Of a stretch of DNA of 64,000 nt, positions 1 to 12,890 are shown piece by piece. The DNA is from Deroplatys truncata. Its lineage: Eukaryota > Arthropoda > Insecta > Mantodea > Mantidae. The position numbers and the translations under genes are program-made. The first letter of the stretch is position 1. Every line of letters begins with the position of its first letter. The stretch spans positions 10,167,501-10,231,500 of the forward strand of contig CM060990.1 in the NCBI GenBank assembly GCA_030765065.1, given 5' to 3'. The notes beneath the pieces were generated by a model. That model made no database searches and was not told where the DNA came from. It worked only from the letters and a program-made list of their open reading frames with translations.

Positions 1-3000
1 ACTTTCCCACTTAAGTATCATAACCTCCCAATACACTATGCTCCCAATCCTCTTACCTCTGGCAAGTTCCTCTAGTTTCCCACTTAAGTATCATAACTTC
101 CCAATACACTATGCTCCCATACTTGTTACCTGCGGCAAGTTCCTCTAGTTTCCCACTTCAGTATCCTAAGCTCCCGTTACACTATGCTCCCATACCTCTT
201 ACCTGTGGCACGTTGCTCTAGTTTCCCACTTAAGTTTCATAACCTCCCAATACACTATGCTCCCAAGCCTCTTACCTGTGGCAAGTTCCTCTAGTTTCCC
301 ACTTAGGTATCATAACTTCCCAATACACTATGCTCCCATACCTCTTACCAGTGGCAAGTTCCTCTAGTTTACCACTTAATTATCCTAAGCTCCCGTTACA
401 CTATGCTCACATACCTCTTACCTGTGGCAAGTTCCTCTAGTTTCCCGCTTAAGTATTCTAAGCTCCCGTTACACTATGCTCCCATACCTTTTACCTGTGG
501 CAAGTTCCTCTAGTTTCCCACTTAAGTATCATAACCTCCCAATACACTATGCTCCCATACCTCTTACCTGTGGCAAGTTCCTCTAGTTTCCCACTTAAGT
601 ATAATAATCTCCCAATACACTATGCTCCCATACCTCTTACCTGTGGCAAGTCCTCTAGTTTCCCACTTAAGTATCCTAAGCTCCCGTTACACTATGCTCC
701 CATACCTCTTACCTGTGGCAAGTTCCTCTAGTTTCCCACTTAAATATCAAAACCTCCCAATACACTAAGCTCCCAAGCCTCTTACCTGTGGCAAGTTCCT
801 CTAGTTTCCCACTTAAGTATCATAACTTCCGAATACACTATGCTCCCATACCTCTTAACTGTGGCATGTTCCTCTAGTTTCCCACTTAAGTATCCTCAGC
901 TCCCGTTAGACTATGCTCCCAAGCCTCTTACCTGTGGCAAGTTCCTCTAATTTCCCACTTAAGTATCATAACTTCCCAATACACTATGCTCCCATACCTC
1001 TTACCTGTGGCAAGTTCCTCTAGTTTACCACTTAAGTATCCTAAGCTCCCGTTACACTATGCTCCCATACCTCTTACCTGTGGAAGTTCCTCTAGTTTCC
1101 CACTTAAGTATCCTAAGCTCCCGTTACACAATGCTCCCATACCTATTAGCTGTGGCAAGTTCCTCTAGTTTCCCAATTAATGTTCTAAGCTCCCGTTACA
1201 CTATGCTCCCAAGCCTCTTACCTGTGGCAAAATCCTCTAGTTTCCCACTTAAGTATCCTAAGCTCCCGTTACACTATGCTCCCATACCTCTTACCTGTGG
1301 CAAGTTCCTCTAGTTTCCCACTTAAGTATCCTTAGCTCCCGTTACACTATGCTCCCAAGCCTCTTACCTGTGGCAAGTTCCTCTAGTTTCCCACTTAATT
1401 ATCCTAAGCTCCCGTTACACTATGCTCCCATACCTCTTACCTGTGGCAAGTTCCTCGAGTTTCCCACTTAAGTATCCTCAGCTCCCTTTAGACTATGCTC
1501 CCAAGCCTCTTACCTGTGGCAAGTTCCTCTAGTTTCCCACTTAAGTATCATAACCTCCCAATAGACTATGCTCCCATAACTCTTACCTGTGGCAAGTTGC
1601 TCTAGTTTCCCACTTAAGTATCATAACCTCCCAATACACTATGCTCCCAAGCCTCTTACCTGTGGCAAGTTCCTCTAGTTTCCCACTTAAGTATCATAAC
1701 TTCCCAATACACTATGCTCCCAAGCCTCTTACCTGTGGCAAGTTCCTCTAGTTTCCCACTTAAGTATCATAACTTTCCAATACACTATGCTCCCAAGCCT
1801 CTTACCTGTGGCAAGTTCCTCTAGTTTCCCACTTAAGTATAATAACCTCCCAATACACTATGCTCCCATACCTCTTACCTGTGGCAAGTTCCTCTAGTTT
1901 CCCACTTAAGTATCCTAAGCTCCCGTTACACTATGCTCCCATACCTCTTACCTGTGGCAAGCTCCTCTAGTTTCCCACTTAAATATCAAAACCTCCCAAT
2001 ACACTAAGCTCCCAAGCCTCTTACCTGTGGCAAGTTCCTCTAGTTTCCCACTTAAGTATCATAACTTCCGAATACACTATGCTCCCATACCTCTTAACTG
2101 TGGCATGTTCCTCTAGTTTCCCACTTAACTATCCTAAGCTCCCGTTACACTATGCTCCCATACCTCTTACCTGTGGCAAGTTCCTCTAGTTTCCCACTTA
2201 AGTATCATAACTTCCCAATACACTATGCTCCCATACCTCTTACCTGTGGCAAGTTCCTCTAGTTTACCACTTAAGTTTCCTAAGCTCCCGTTACACTATG
2301 CTCCCATACCTCTTACCTGTGGAAGTTCCTCTAGTTTCCCACTTAAGTATCCTAAGCTTCCGTTACACAATGCTCCCATACCTCTTAGCTGTGGCAAGTT
2401 CCTCTAGTTTCCCAATTAATGTTCTAAACTCCCGTTACACTATGCTCCCAAGCCTCTTACCTGTGGCAAGTTCCTCTAGTTTCCCACTTAAGTATCATAA
2501 CCTCCCAATACACTATGCTCCCATACTTGTTACCTGCGGCAAGTTCCTCTAGTTTCCCACTTAAGTATCATAAGCTCCCGTTATACTATGCTCCCATACC
2601 TCTTACCTGTGGCAAGTTCCTCTAGTTTCCCACTTAAGTATCATAACCTCCCAATACACTATGCTCCCAAGCCTCTTACCTGTGGCAAGTTCCTCTAGTT
2701 TCCCACTTAACTATCATAACTTCCCAATACACTATGCTCCCATACCTCTTACCTGTGGCAAGTTCCTCTAGTTTACCACTTAATTATCCTAAGCTCCCGT
2801 TACACTATGCTCCCATACCTCTTACCTGTGGCAAGTTCCTCTAGTTTCCCACTTAAGTATTCTAAGCTCCCGTTACACTATGCTCCCATACCTCTTACCT
2901 GTGGCAAGTTCCTCTAGTTTCCCACATAAGTATCATAACCTCCCAATACACTATGCTCCCATACCTCCTACCTGTGGCAAGTTCCTCTAGTTTCCCACTT

Positions 3001-6000
3001 AAGTATCATAACCTCCCAATACACTATGCTCCCAAGCCTCTTACCTGTGGCAAGTTCCTCTAGTTTCCCTCTTAAGTATCATAACTTCCCAATACATTAT
3101 GCTCCCAAGCCTTCTTCCTGTGGCAAGTTCCTCTAGTTTCCCACTTAAGTATCATAACCTCCCAAGCCTCTTATTTGTGGCAAGTTCCTCTAGTTTCCCA
3201 CGTAAGTATCATAACCTCCCAATACACTATGCTCCCAACATCTTACCTGTGGCAAGTTCCTCTAATTTCCCACTTAAGTATCATAACTTCCCAATACACT
3301 ATCCTCCCAAGCCTCTTACCTGTGGCAAGTTCCTCTAGTTTACCACTTAAGTATCATAACCTCCCAATACACTATGCTCCCAAGCCTCTTACCTGTGGAA
3401 GTTCCTCTAGTTTCCCACTTAAGTATCATAACTTCCCAATACACTATGCTCCCATACCTCTTACCTGTGGCAAGTTCCTCTAGTTTCCCACTTAAGTATC
3501 ATAACCTCCCAAAACACTATGCTCACATACCTCTTACCTGTGGCAAGTTCCTCTAGTTTCCCACTTAAGTATCATAACCTCCCAATACACTATGCCCCCA
3601 TACCTCTTACCTGTGGCAAGGTCCTCTAGTTTCCCACTTAAGTATCCTAAGCTCCCGTTACACTATGCTCCCATACCTCTTACCTGTGGCAAGTTCCTCT
3701 AGTATACCACTTAAGTATCCTAAGCTCCCGTTACACTATGCTCCCACACCTCTTACCTGTGGCAAGTTCCTCTAGTTTCCCACTTAAGTATCATTACTTC
3801 CCAATACACTATGCTCCCATACCTCTTACCTGTGGCAAGTTCCTCTAGTTTACCACTTAAGTATCCTAAGCTCCCGTTACACTATGCTCCCATACCTCTT
3901 ACCTGTGGCAAGTTCCTCTAGTTTCCCACTTAAGTATCATAACCTACCAATACACTATGCTCCCAAGCCTCTTACCTGTGGCAAGTTCCTCTAGTTTCCC
4001 ACTTAAGTATCATAACCTCCCAATACATTATGCTCCCATACCTCTTACCTGTGGCACGTTCCTATAGTTTCCGACTTAAGAATCATAACCTCCCAATACA
4101 CTATGCTCCCAAGCCTCTTACCTGTGGCAACTTCCTCTAGTTTCCCACTTAAGTATCATAACTTCCCAATACACTATGCTCCCATACTTGTTACCTGCGG
4201 CAAGTTCCTCTAGTTTCCCACTTCAGTATCCTAAGCTCCCGTTACACTATGCTCCCATACCTCTTACCTGTGGCAAGTTCCTCTAGTTTCCCACTTAAGT
4301 ATCATAACTTCCCAATACACTATGCTCCCATACCTCTTACCTGTGGCAAGTTCCTCTAGTTTACTACTTAATTATCCTAAGCTCCCGTTACACTATGCTC
4401 CCAAGCCTCTTACCTGTGGCAAGTTGCTCTAGTTTCCCACTTAATTATCCTAAGCTCCCGTTACACTATGCTCCCATACCTCTTACCTGTGGCAAGTACC
4501 TCGAGTTTCCCACTTAAGTATCCTCAGCTCCCGTTAGACTATGCTCCCAAGCCTCTTACCTGTGGCAAGTTCCTCTAGTTTCCCACTTAAGTATCATAAC
4601 CTCCCAATAGACTAGCTCCCATAACTCTTACCTGTGGCAAGTTGCTCTAGTCTCCCACTTAAGTATCATAACCTCCCAATACACAATGCTCCCAAACCTC
4701 TTACCTGTGGCAAGTTCCTCTAGTTTCCCACTTAAGTATCATAACCTCCCAATACACTATGCTCCCATACCTCCTACCTGTGGCAAGTTCCTCTAGTTTC
4801 CCACTTAAGTATCATAACCTCCCAATACACTATGCTCCCAAGCCTCTTACCTGTGGCAAGTTCCTCTAGTTTCCCACTTAAGTATCATAACTTCCCAATA
4901 CACTATGCTCCCAAGCCTTCTACCTGTGGCAAGTTCCTCTAGTTTCCCACTTAATTATCATAACCTCCCAATACACTATGCTCCCAAGCCTCTTACCTGT
5001 GGCAAGTTCCTCTAGTTGCCCACGTAAGTATCATAACCTCCCAATACACTATGCTCCCAACCTCTTACCTGTGGCAAGTTCCTCTAATTTCCCACTTAAG
5101 TATCATAACTTCCCAATACACTATCCTCCCAAGCCTCTTACCTGTGGCAAGTTCCTCTAGTTTACCACTTAAGTATCATAACCTCCCAATAAGCTATGCT
5201 CCCATAGATCTTACCTGTGGCAGGTTTCGCTAGTTTCCCACTTAAGTGTCATAACTTCCCAATACACTATGCTCCCATACCTCTTACCTCTGGCAAGTTC
5301 CTCTAATTTCCCACTTAAGTATCATAACCTCCCAATACACTATGCTCCCAAGCCTCTTACCTGTGGAAGTTCCTCTAGTTTCCCACTTAAGTATCATAAC
5401 TTCCCAATACACTATGCTCCCATAGATCTTACCTGTGGCAGGTTTCGCTAGTTTCCCACTTAAGTATCATAACCTTTCAATACACTATGCTGCATACCTC
5501 TTACCTGTCGCAAGTTCCTCTAGTTTCCCACTTAAGTATCATAACCTCCCAATACACTATGCTCCCATACCTCTTACCTGTGGCAAGTTCCTCTAGTATA
5601 CCACTTAAGTATCCTAAGCTCCCGTTACACTATGCTCCCACACCTCTTACCTGTGGCAAGTTCCTCTAGTTTCCCACTTAAGTATCATAACCTCCCAATA
5701 CACCATGCTCCCAAGCCTCTTACCTGTGGTAAGTTCCACTAGTTTCCCACTTAAGTATCATAACCTCCCAATACACTATGCTCCCATACCTCTTACCTGT
5801 CGCAAGTTCCTCTAGTTTCCCACTTAAGTATCATAACCTCCCAATACACTATGCTCCCAAGCCTCTTACCTCTGGCAAGTTCCTCTAGTTTCCCACTTTA
5901 GTATCATTACTTCCCAATACACTATGCTCCCATACCTCTTACCTGTGGCAAGTTCCTCTAGTTTACCACTTAAGTATCCTAAGCTCCCGTTACACTATTC

Positions 6001-9000
6001 TCCCATACCTCTTACCTGTGGCAAGTTCCTCTAGTTTCCCACTTAAGTATCATAACCTCCCAATACACTATGCTCCCAAGCCTCTTACCTGTGGCAAGTT
6101 CCTCTAGTTTCCCACTTAAGTATCATAACCTCCCAATACATTATGCTCACATACCTCTTACCTGTGGCACGTTCCTCTAGTTTCCCACTTAAGTATCATA
6201 ACCTCCCAATACACTATGCTCCCAAGCCTCTTACCTGTGGCAACTTCCTCTAGTTTCCCACTTAAGTATCATAACTTCCCAATACACTATGCTCCCATAC
6301 TTGTTACCTGCGGCAAGTTCCTCTAGTTTCCCACTTCAGTATCCTAAGCTCCCGTTACACTATGCTCCCATACCTCTTACCTGTGGCAAGTTCCTCTAGT
6401 TTCCCACTTATGTATCATAACCTCCCAATACACTATGCTCCCAAGCCTCTTACCTGTGGCAAGTTCCTCTAGTTTCCCACTTAAGTATCATAACTTCCCA
6501 ATACACTATGCTCCCATACCTCTTACCTGTGGCAAGTTCCTCTAGTTTACCACTTAATTATCCTAAGCTCCCGTTACACTATGCTCCCATACCTCTTACC
6601 TGTGGCAAGTTCCTCTAGTTTCCGACTTAAGTATTCTAAGCTCCCGTTACACTATGCTCCCATACCTCTTACCTGTGGCAAGTTCCTCTAGTTTCCCACT
6701 TAAGTATCATAACCTCCCAAAACACTATGCTCACATACCTCTTACCTGTGGCAAGTTCCTCTAGTTTCCCACTTAAGTATCATAACCTCCCAATACACTA
6801 TGCCCCCATACCTCTTACCTGTGGCAAGGTCCTCTAGTTTCCCACTTAAGTATCCTAAGCTCCCGTTACACTATGCTCCCATACCTCTTACCTGTGGCAA
6901 GTTCCTCTAGTTTCCCACTTAAATATCAAAACCTCCCAATACACTAAGCTCCCAAGTCTCTTACCTGTGGCAAGTTCCTCTAGTTTCCCACTTAAGTATC
7001 ATAACTTCCGAATACACTATGCTCCCATACCTCTTAAATGTGGCATGTTCCTCTAGTTTCCCACTTAAGTATCCTAAGCTCCCGTTACACTATGCTCCCA
7101 TACCTCTTACCTGTGGCAAGTTCCTCTAGTTTACCACTTAAGTATCCTAAGCTCCCGTTACACTATGCTCCCATACCTCTTACCTGTGGCAAGTTCCTCT
7201 AGTTTCCCATTTAAGTATCCTAAGCTCCCGTTACACAATGCTCCCATACCTCTTAGCTGTGGCAAGTTCCTCTAGTTTCCCAATTAATGTCCTAAGCTCC
7301 CGTTACACTATGCTCCCAAGCCTCTTACCTGTGGCAAAATCCTCTAGTTTTCCACTTAAGTATCATAACCTCCCAATACACTATGCTCCCATACCTCTTA
7401 CCTGTGGCAAGTTCCTCTAGTTTCCCACTTAAGTATCCTAAGCTCCCGTTACACTATGCTCCCAAGCCTCTTACCTGTGGCAAGTTGCTCTAGTTTCCCA
7501 CTTAATTATCCTAAGCTCCCGTTACACTATGCTCCCATACCTCTTACCTGTAGCAAGTTCCTCGAGTTTCCCACTTAAGTATCCTCAGCTCCCGTTAGAC
7601 TATGCTCCCAAGCCTCTTACCTGTGGCAAGTTCCTCTAGTTTCCCACTTAAGTATCATAACCTCCCAATAGACTAGCTCCCATAACTCTTACCTGTGGCA
7701 AGTTGCTCTAGTTTCCCACTTAAGTATCATAACCTCCCAATACACTATGCTCCCAAACCTCTTACCTGTGGCAAGTTCCTCTAGTTTCCCACTTAAGTAT
7801 CATAACTTCCCAATACACTATGCTCCCAAGCCTCTTACCTGTGGCAAGTTCCTCTAGTTTCCCACTTAAGTTTCATAACCTCCCAATACACTATGCTCCC
7901 AAGCCTCTTACCTGTGGCAAGTTCCTCTAGTTTCCCACTTAAGTATCATAACCTCCCAATACACTATGCTCCCAAGCCTCTTACCTGTGGCAACTTCCTC
8001 TAGTTTCCCTCTTAAGTATCATAACTTCCCAATACACTATGCTCCCATACTTGTTACCTGCGGCAAGTTCCTCTAGTTTCCCACTTAAGTATCCTAAGCT
8101 CCCGTTACACTATGCTCCCATACCTCTTACCTGTGGCAAGTTCCTCTAGTTTCCCACTTAAGTATCATAACCTCCCAATACACTATGCTCCCAAGCCTCT
8201 TACCTGTGGCAAGTTCCTCTAGTTTCCCACTTAAGTATCCTAAGCTCCCGTTACACCATGCTCCCATACCTCTTACCTGTGGCAAGTTCCTCTAGTTTCC
8301 CACTTAAGTATCCTAAGCTCCCGTTACACTATGCTCCCACACCTCTTACCTGTGGCAAGTTCCTCTAGTTTCCCACTTAAGTATCCTAAGCTCCCGTTTC
8401 ACTAGGCTCCCAAGCCTCTTACCTGTGGCAAGTTCCGCTAGTTTCCCACTTAATTATCCTAAGCTCCCGTTACACTATGCTCCCATACCTCTTACCTGTG
8501 GCAAGTTCCTCGAGTTTCTCACTTAAGTATCCTCAGCTCCCGTTAGACTATGCTCCCAAGCCTCTTACCTGTGGCAAGTTCCAATAGTTTCCCACTTAAG
8601 TATCATAACCTCCCAATACACTATGCTCCCAAGCCTCTTACCTGTGGCAAGTTCCTCTAGTTTCCCACTTAAGTATCATAACTTCCCAATACACTATGCT
8701 CCCAAGCCTCTTTCCTGTGGCAAGTTCCTCTAGTTTCCCACTTAAGTATCATAACCTCCCAATACACTATGCTCCCAAGCCTCTTACCTGTGGCAAGTTC
8801 CTCTAGTTTCCCACGTAAGTATCATAACCTCCCAATACACTATGCTCCCAAGCCTCTTACCTGTGGCAAGTTCCTCTAGTTTCCTACTTAAGTATCATAA
8901 CTTCCCAATACACTATGCTCCCAAGCCTCTTACCTGTGGCAAGTTCCTCTAGTTTCCCATTTAAGTATCATAACCTCCCAATACACTATGCTCCCAAGCC

Positions 9001-9362
9001 TCTTACCTGTGGAAGTTCCTCTAGTTTCCCACTTAAGTATCATAACTTCCCAATACACTATGCTCCCCTACCTCTTACCTGTGGCAAGTTCCTCTAGTTT
9101 CCCTCTTAAGTATCATAACTTCCCAATACACTATGCTCCCATAGCTCTTACCTGTGGCAAGTTCCTCTAGTTTCCCACTTAAGTATCATAACTTCCCAAT
9201 ACACTATGCTCCCATAGCTCTTACCTGTGGCAAGTTCCTCTAGTTTCCCATTTAAGTATCCTAAGCTCCCGTTACACTGTCCTACCATACCTCTTAACTG
9301 ATCCTAGTCGTTCTATTTTTCCACTTAAGTATCTAAGCTCTCATTACACTATAGTCCCATAC
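1..9362. repeat. 73-bp tandem satellite, subfamily A
   Basis: About 128 head-to-tail units of 73 bp, some 72 bp. Each unit carries the words TTTCCCACTTAAGTATC, CTCCCAATACACTATGCTCCC or CTCCCGTTACACTATG, then CTCTTACCTGTGGCAAG and TTCCTCTAG. Two main variants alternate: 'CATAACCTCCCAATACAC' and 'CCTAAGCTCCCGTTACAC'. Shared rare mutations recur at long distances, so the array also has duplicated multi-unit blocks. The last two units (about 9270-9362) are strongly diverged, as expected near an array edge. The array runs off the left end of the window. Small open frames inside are by-products of the repeat and are not genes. Confidence 0.97.
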
Positions 9363-9370
9363 TTTTATCT

Positions 9371-10700
9371 ATGAATTTCAGCATCAGAATAGACCAAAAA
9401 GCAATAACTAAATCTAAGTTGGCCAGTAGAGGGTTTCATCAAGGATGTATTTTATCGCCCCTATTGTTCAACTTATTCATAGACGATATAGCAGATGTGT
9501 TAATAGCAGAGGAAGTGAATGGGCCAAAAGTAGACGATGTCTGCATACCTGTACGTTTATACGCGGTTGACATGACAATTTTGTCAGTGACGATAGAAGG
9601 CTTACAGAAACGTTTTAATAGGTTAGAAGAATGTTGTAAACAATGGGGTTTGGTGGTAACCATAATAAAACAAAAACAATGGCTTTCAAAAGTGCCTATG
9701 TGTATGGCAGGGATGAAAGGGGCCGGAACTACAAAAGTTAAACATTTCTCCTATTTAGAAGTAATGTTTAATATGAGAGGAAAATGGAACAAACATTTAT
9801 CAATAACTAACTATAAAGCACGAGGGCAGTTAAATGAATTATTACGTACTCTCTTGGGGAATACCGTATGTAAATGTAGACACATTAGAAAAGATGTATA
9901 ACTCTATGATAAGGCCGATTTTGTTATACGGAAGTGAAATCTGGGGATGGGAAAGAGCAGAGCATGTAAATAAAACACAGGTAGCATTTTGGAAAAGAGT
10001 TCTTGGAGTTTCACAAGGCACATCAAATTCGGGGTATTGAGGGAGCTGGCATGTCATGAAGACACAATGCACTGTAAAATAAGAACAGTGAAGGACTGGC
10101 TGAGGCTGGTGCAGGGGGATAACTCTACGCTACGGTCCAAATGTTATATAAATAACAGCGAGAAAACCTGGCTCCTAAGTTTTGGGCAGCTGATTTGAAA
10201 AGGGGGTTGAGGAGAATAGGAATGGGCTCAGTATTGCAAAGAGCTGAAACAAATGACAAAACATATGGAAAGGTGTCAAAAGAAGACTTAGAGACATCAA
10301 CCAACAGGAAATAGAATCGAATTGTAAAATTAAACATTCTCTAAGTCAAGCAAATGAAATAAAATTGAAGTGGGGTAAAGAGGCATATATACTTAACTTA
10401 GGAAGAAAGCAACGATGAGGAATGGCATGGTTTAGACTGGGGGCTGGTGGGCACAGAAAATGACTGACGATTCTGGCAGGAGAACCTGCCCATTCTGCGA
10501 TTTGGATGAGGACTGGATACATATGTTGGCGGAATGTGCACAGTGGGAGAACCAGCGAACAATTAAACTCAAAGAAAAATTCTTAAGTCCCTCAAGAAAG
10601 ATTGGCATGTTGGGAGCTACTGGCTGACCAGAGGCCCTGGCAAAACATGGGAAACTTCTTGGCTAAAGTGAGCAAAGCTAGGGCATATTTGTTCAGTTAG
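9371..10700 (+). pseudogene. reverse transcriptase C-terminal part of a LINE, frameshifted
   Basis: Translation gives the RT motif QGCILSPLLFNLFIDD, then YAVDM where the catalytic YADD box belongs, so one catalytic Asp is lost. Next come 'RPILLYGSEIWGW' and 'RVLGVSQGTSN', the post-RT region typical of this kind of LINE, in a second and then a third reading frame. A Cys-rich motif CPFC...H...C lies near 10485-10540, as in R1/Jockey/I-like elements, and the frame appears to close at TAG 10698-10700. At least three frameshifts and the YAVD change show it is dead. The clade is not certain; an R1/Jockey/I-type assignment is an inference from the Cys motif. Confidence 0.85.
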
Positions 10701-10873
10701 CCAAAGGTAATTTATCTCTATTATCCTTTTTCTTGTTCCTTTTTGTTTTGTTTTCTTTTTCTGTTGTTTATTTTGTCACCATAACTTGTATCTTAAATAT
10801 GCATGTACGGTCATTGACCCAAGCACTAAATACTTGTGTAAATCTTTGATAATTTGAAACCAATAAATATACC

Positions 10874-10934
<61 letters not shown>
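10874..10934. repeat. (TATC)n microsatellite, LINE 3' tail
   Basis: About 15 perfect TATC units directly follow the LINE 3' region (AATAAATATACC) and abut the resumed satellite. It is read as the 3' tail of the LINE rather than an independent microsatellite. Confidence 0.9.
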
Positions 10935-10937
10935 GCG

Positions 10938-11640
10938 TTTTACCTCTGGCTAAAATCCATAGTTTCTCACTTAAGTATCATAATCTCCCATCACACTATA
11001 CTGCCAAACCTTCCTGTGGCTGGTTCGTCTAGCTCCGCACTTAAGTATCACAAGCTCCCAATACTCTATACTCCCATACCTCCTAACTATGGTTGGTTCG
11101 TCAAGCTCCGCGCTTAAGTATCACAAGCTCCCAATACTCTATACTCCCATACATCCTAACTGTGACTGCTTCGCCTAGATTCGCACTTAAGTATCACAAG
11201 CTCCCAATACTCTATACTCCCATACCTCCTAGCTGTGGATTCGCACTTAAGTATCACAAGCTCCCAATACACTACACTCCCTTACCTCCTAGCTTGGCTG
11301 GTTCGTCTAGATTCGCACTTAAGTATCACAAGCTCCCAATACACTACACTCCCATACCTCCTTCCTGTGGCTGGTTCGTCTACCTTCGCACTTAAGTGTC
11401 ACAAGCTCCCAATACTCTATACTCCCATACCTCCTTCCTGTGGCTGGTTCGTCTAGCTTCGCACTTAAGTATCAAAATCTCCCATTACACTATACTCCCA
11501 TTCCCCTTACCTGTGGCTGGTTCGCCTAGATTCGCACCTAAGTATTATAATCTCCCAATTCACTATACTCCCATACCTCCTAGCTGTGGTTGGTTCGTCT
11601 GGCTTCTCACTTAAGTATAATAATCTCCCATTATATATAT
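10938..11640. repeat. satellite subfamily B (about 72-73 bp)
   Basis: Units keep CACTTAAGTATCA and CTCCCAATAC but have GGCTGGTTCGTCTAG in place of GGCAAGTTCCTCTAG and CACAAGCTCCC in place of CATAACCTCCC. They are clearly homologous to subfamily A but diverged, and they are less uniform in length; some units are shortened, for example around 11230-11310. Confidence 0.93.
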
Positions 11641-12890
11641 TCCCATTCCTCTTACCTGTGGCGAGTTTGTCTGGTTCCTCACTCAAGTACCATAATCTCC
11701 CATTACGTATATTCCCATTCCTCTGACCTGTGGCGAGTTTGTCTGGTTCCTCACTCAAGTATCATAATCTCCCATTACGTATATTCCCATTCCTCTGACC
11801 TGTGGCGAGTTTGTCTGGTTCCTCACTCAAGTATCATAATCTCCAATTACGTATATTCCCATTCCTCTGACCTGTGGCGAGTTTGTCTGGTTCCTCACTC
11901 AAGTACCATAATCTCCCATTACGTATATTCCCATTCCTCTGACCTGTGGCGAGTTTGTCTGGTTCCTCACTCAAGTATCATAATCTCCCATTACATATAT
12001 TCCCATTCCTCTTACCTGTGGCGAGTTTGTCTGGTTCCTCACTCAAGTACCATAATCTCCCATTACATATATTCCCATTCCTCTTACCTGTGGCGAGTTT
12101 GTCTGGTTCCTCACTCAAGTACCATAATCTCCCATTACATATATTCCCATTCTTCTTACCTTTGGCGAGTTTGTCTGGTTCCTCACTCAAGTATCATAAT
12201 CTCCCAATACACTATACTCCCATTCCTCTTACCTGTGGCGAGTTCGTCTGGTTCCTCACTCAAGTATCATAATCTCCCATTACACTATACTCCCATTCCT
12301 CTTACCTGTGGCGAGTTCGTCTGGTTCCTCACTCAAGTATCATAATCTCCCATTACACTATACTCCCATTCCTCTTACCTGTGGCTAGTGCGTGTAGTTT
12401 CTCACTCAAGTATCATAATCTCCCATTACACTATACTCCCATTCCTCTTACCTGTGGCGAGTTCGTCTAGTTTCTCACTCAAGTATCATAATCTCCCATT
12501 ACACTATACTCCCGTTCCTCTTACCTGTGGCTATATCGTCTAGTTTCTCACTCAAGTATCATAATCTCCAATTACACTATACTCCCATTCCTCTTACCTG
12601 TGGCTAGTTCGTCTGGTTTCTCACTCAAGTATCATAATCTCCCATTACACAATACTCCCATTCCTCTTACCTGTGGCTATATCGTCTACTTTCTCACTCA
12701 AGTATCATAATCTCCCATTACACAATACTTCCATTCCTCTTACCTGTGGCGATTTCGTCTAGTTTCCCACTTATGTACCATAATCTCCCATTACACAATA
12801 CTCCCGTTCCTCTTACCTGTGGCGATTTCGTCTGGTTCCTCACTCAAGTATCATAAGCTCTTATTACACTGCACTCTCATACTTCATACA
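11641..12890. repeat. satellite subfamily C (72/73 bp)
   Basis: Units carry GGCGAGTTTGTCTGG or GGCGAGTTCGTCTGG, TTCCTCACTCAAGTA and CTCCCATTACGTATATTCCC. From about 11650 to 12180 the period is 72 bp, divisible by three, which keeps one frame open over about 250 codons. After 12190 the unit returns to 73 bp. The final unit near 12880 is degenerate and marks the array's right edge. Confidence 0.93.

Larger units (their letters stand above)
9371..10934 (+). mobile_element. 5'-truncated non-LTR retrotransposon (LINE) inserted in the satellite
   Basis: A non-satellite block interrupts the array and ends in a (TATC)n tail, the typical 3' end of some non-LTR elements. The left flank reads TTTTATCT (9363-9370) and the right flank TTTTACCT (10938-10945), a probable 8-bp target duplication with one mismatch. 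Only the part from the reverse-transcriptase fingers/palm onward is present, so the element is 5'-truncated, the usual result of target-primed reverse transcription. Satellite DNA lies on both sides, which fixes the insertion as later than at least part of the array. Confidence 0.88.

Noticed and set aside
549..9170. Sixteen or so open frames of 60-102 codons in the 73-bp array
   Set aside because: They repeat the satellite unit in shifting frames, start at the same ATG of each unit and have no independent support.
11590..12345. 251-codon open frame
   Set aside because: Produced by a 72-bp satellite period; the translation is a simple 24-residue repeat and another frame is open on the opposite strand.
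1..12890. CRISPR-like regular spacing of conserved words
   Set aside because: Units are contiguous with no unique spacers, and the sequence context is eukaryotic.
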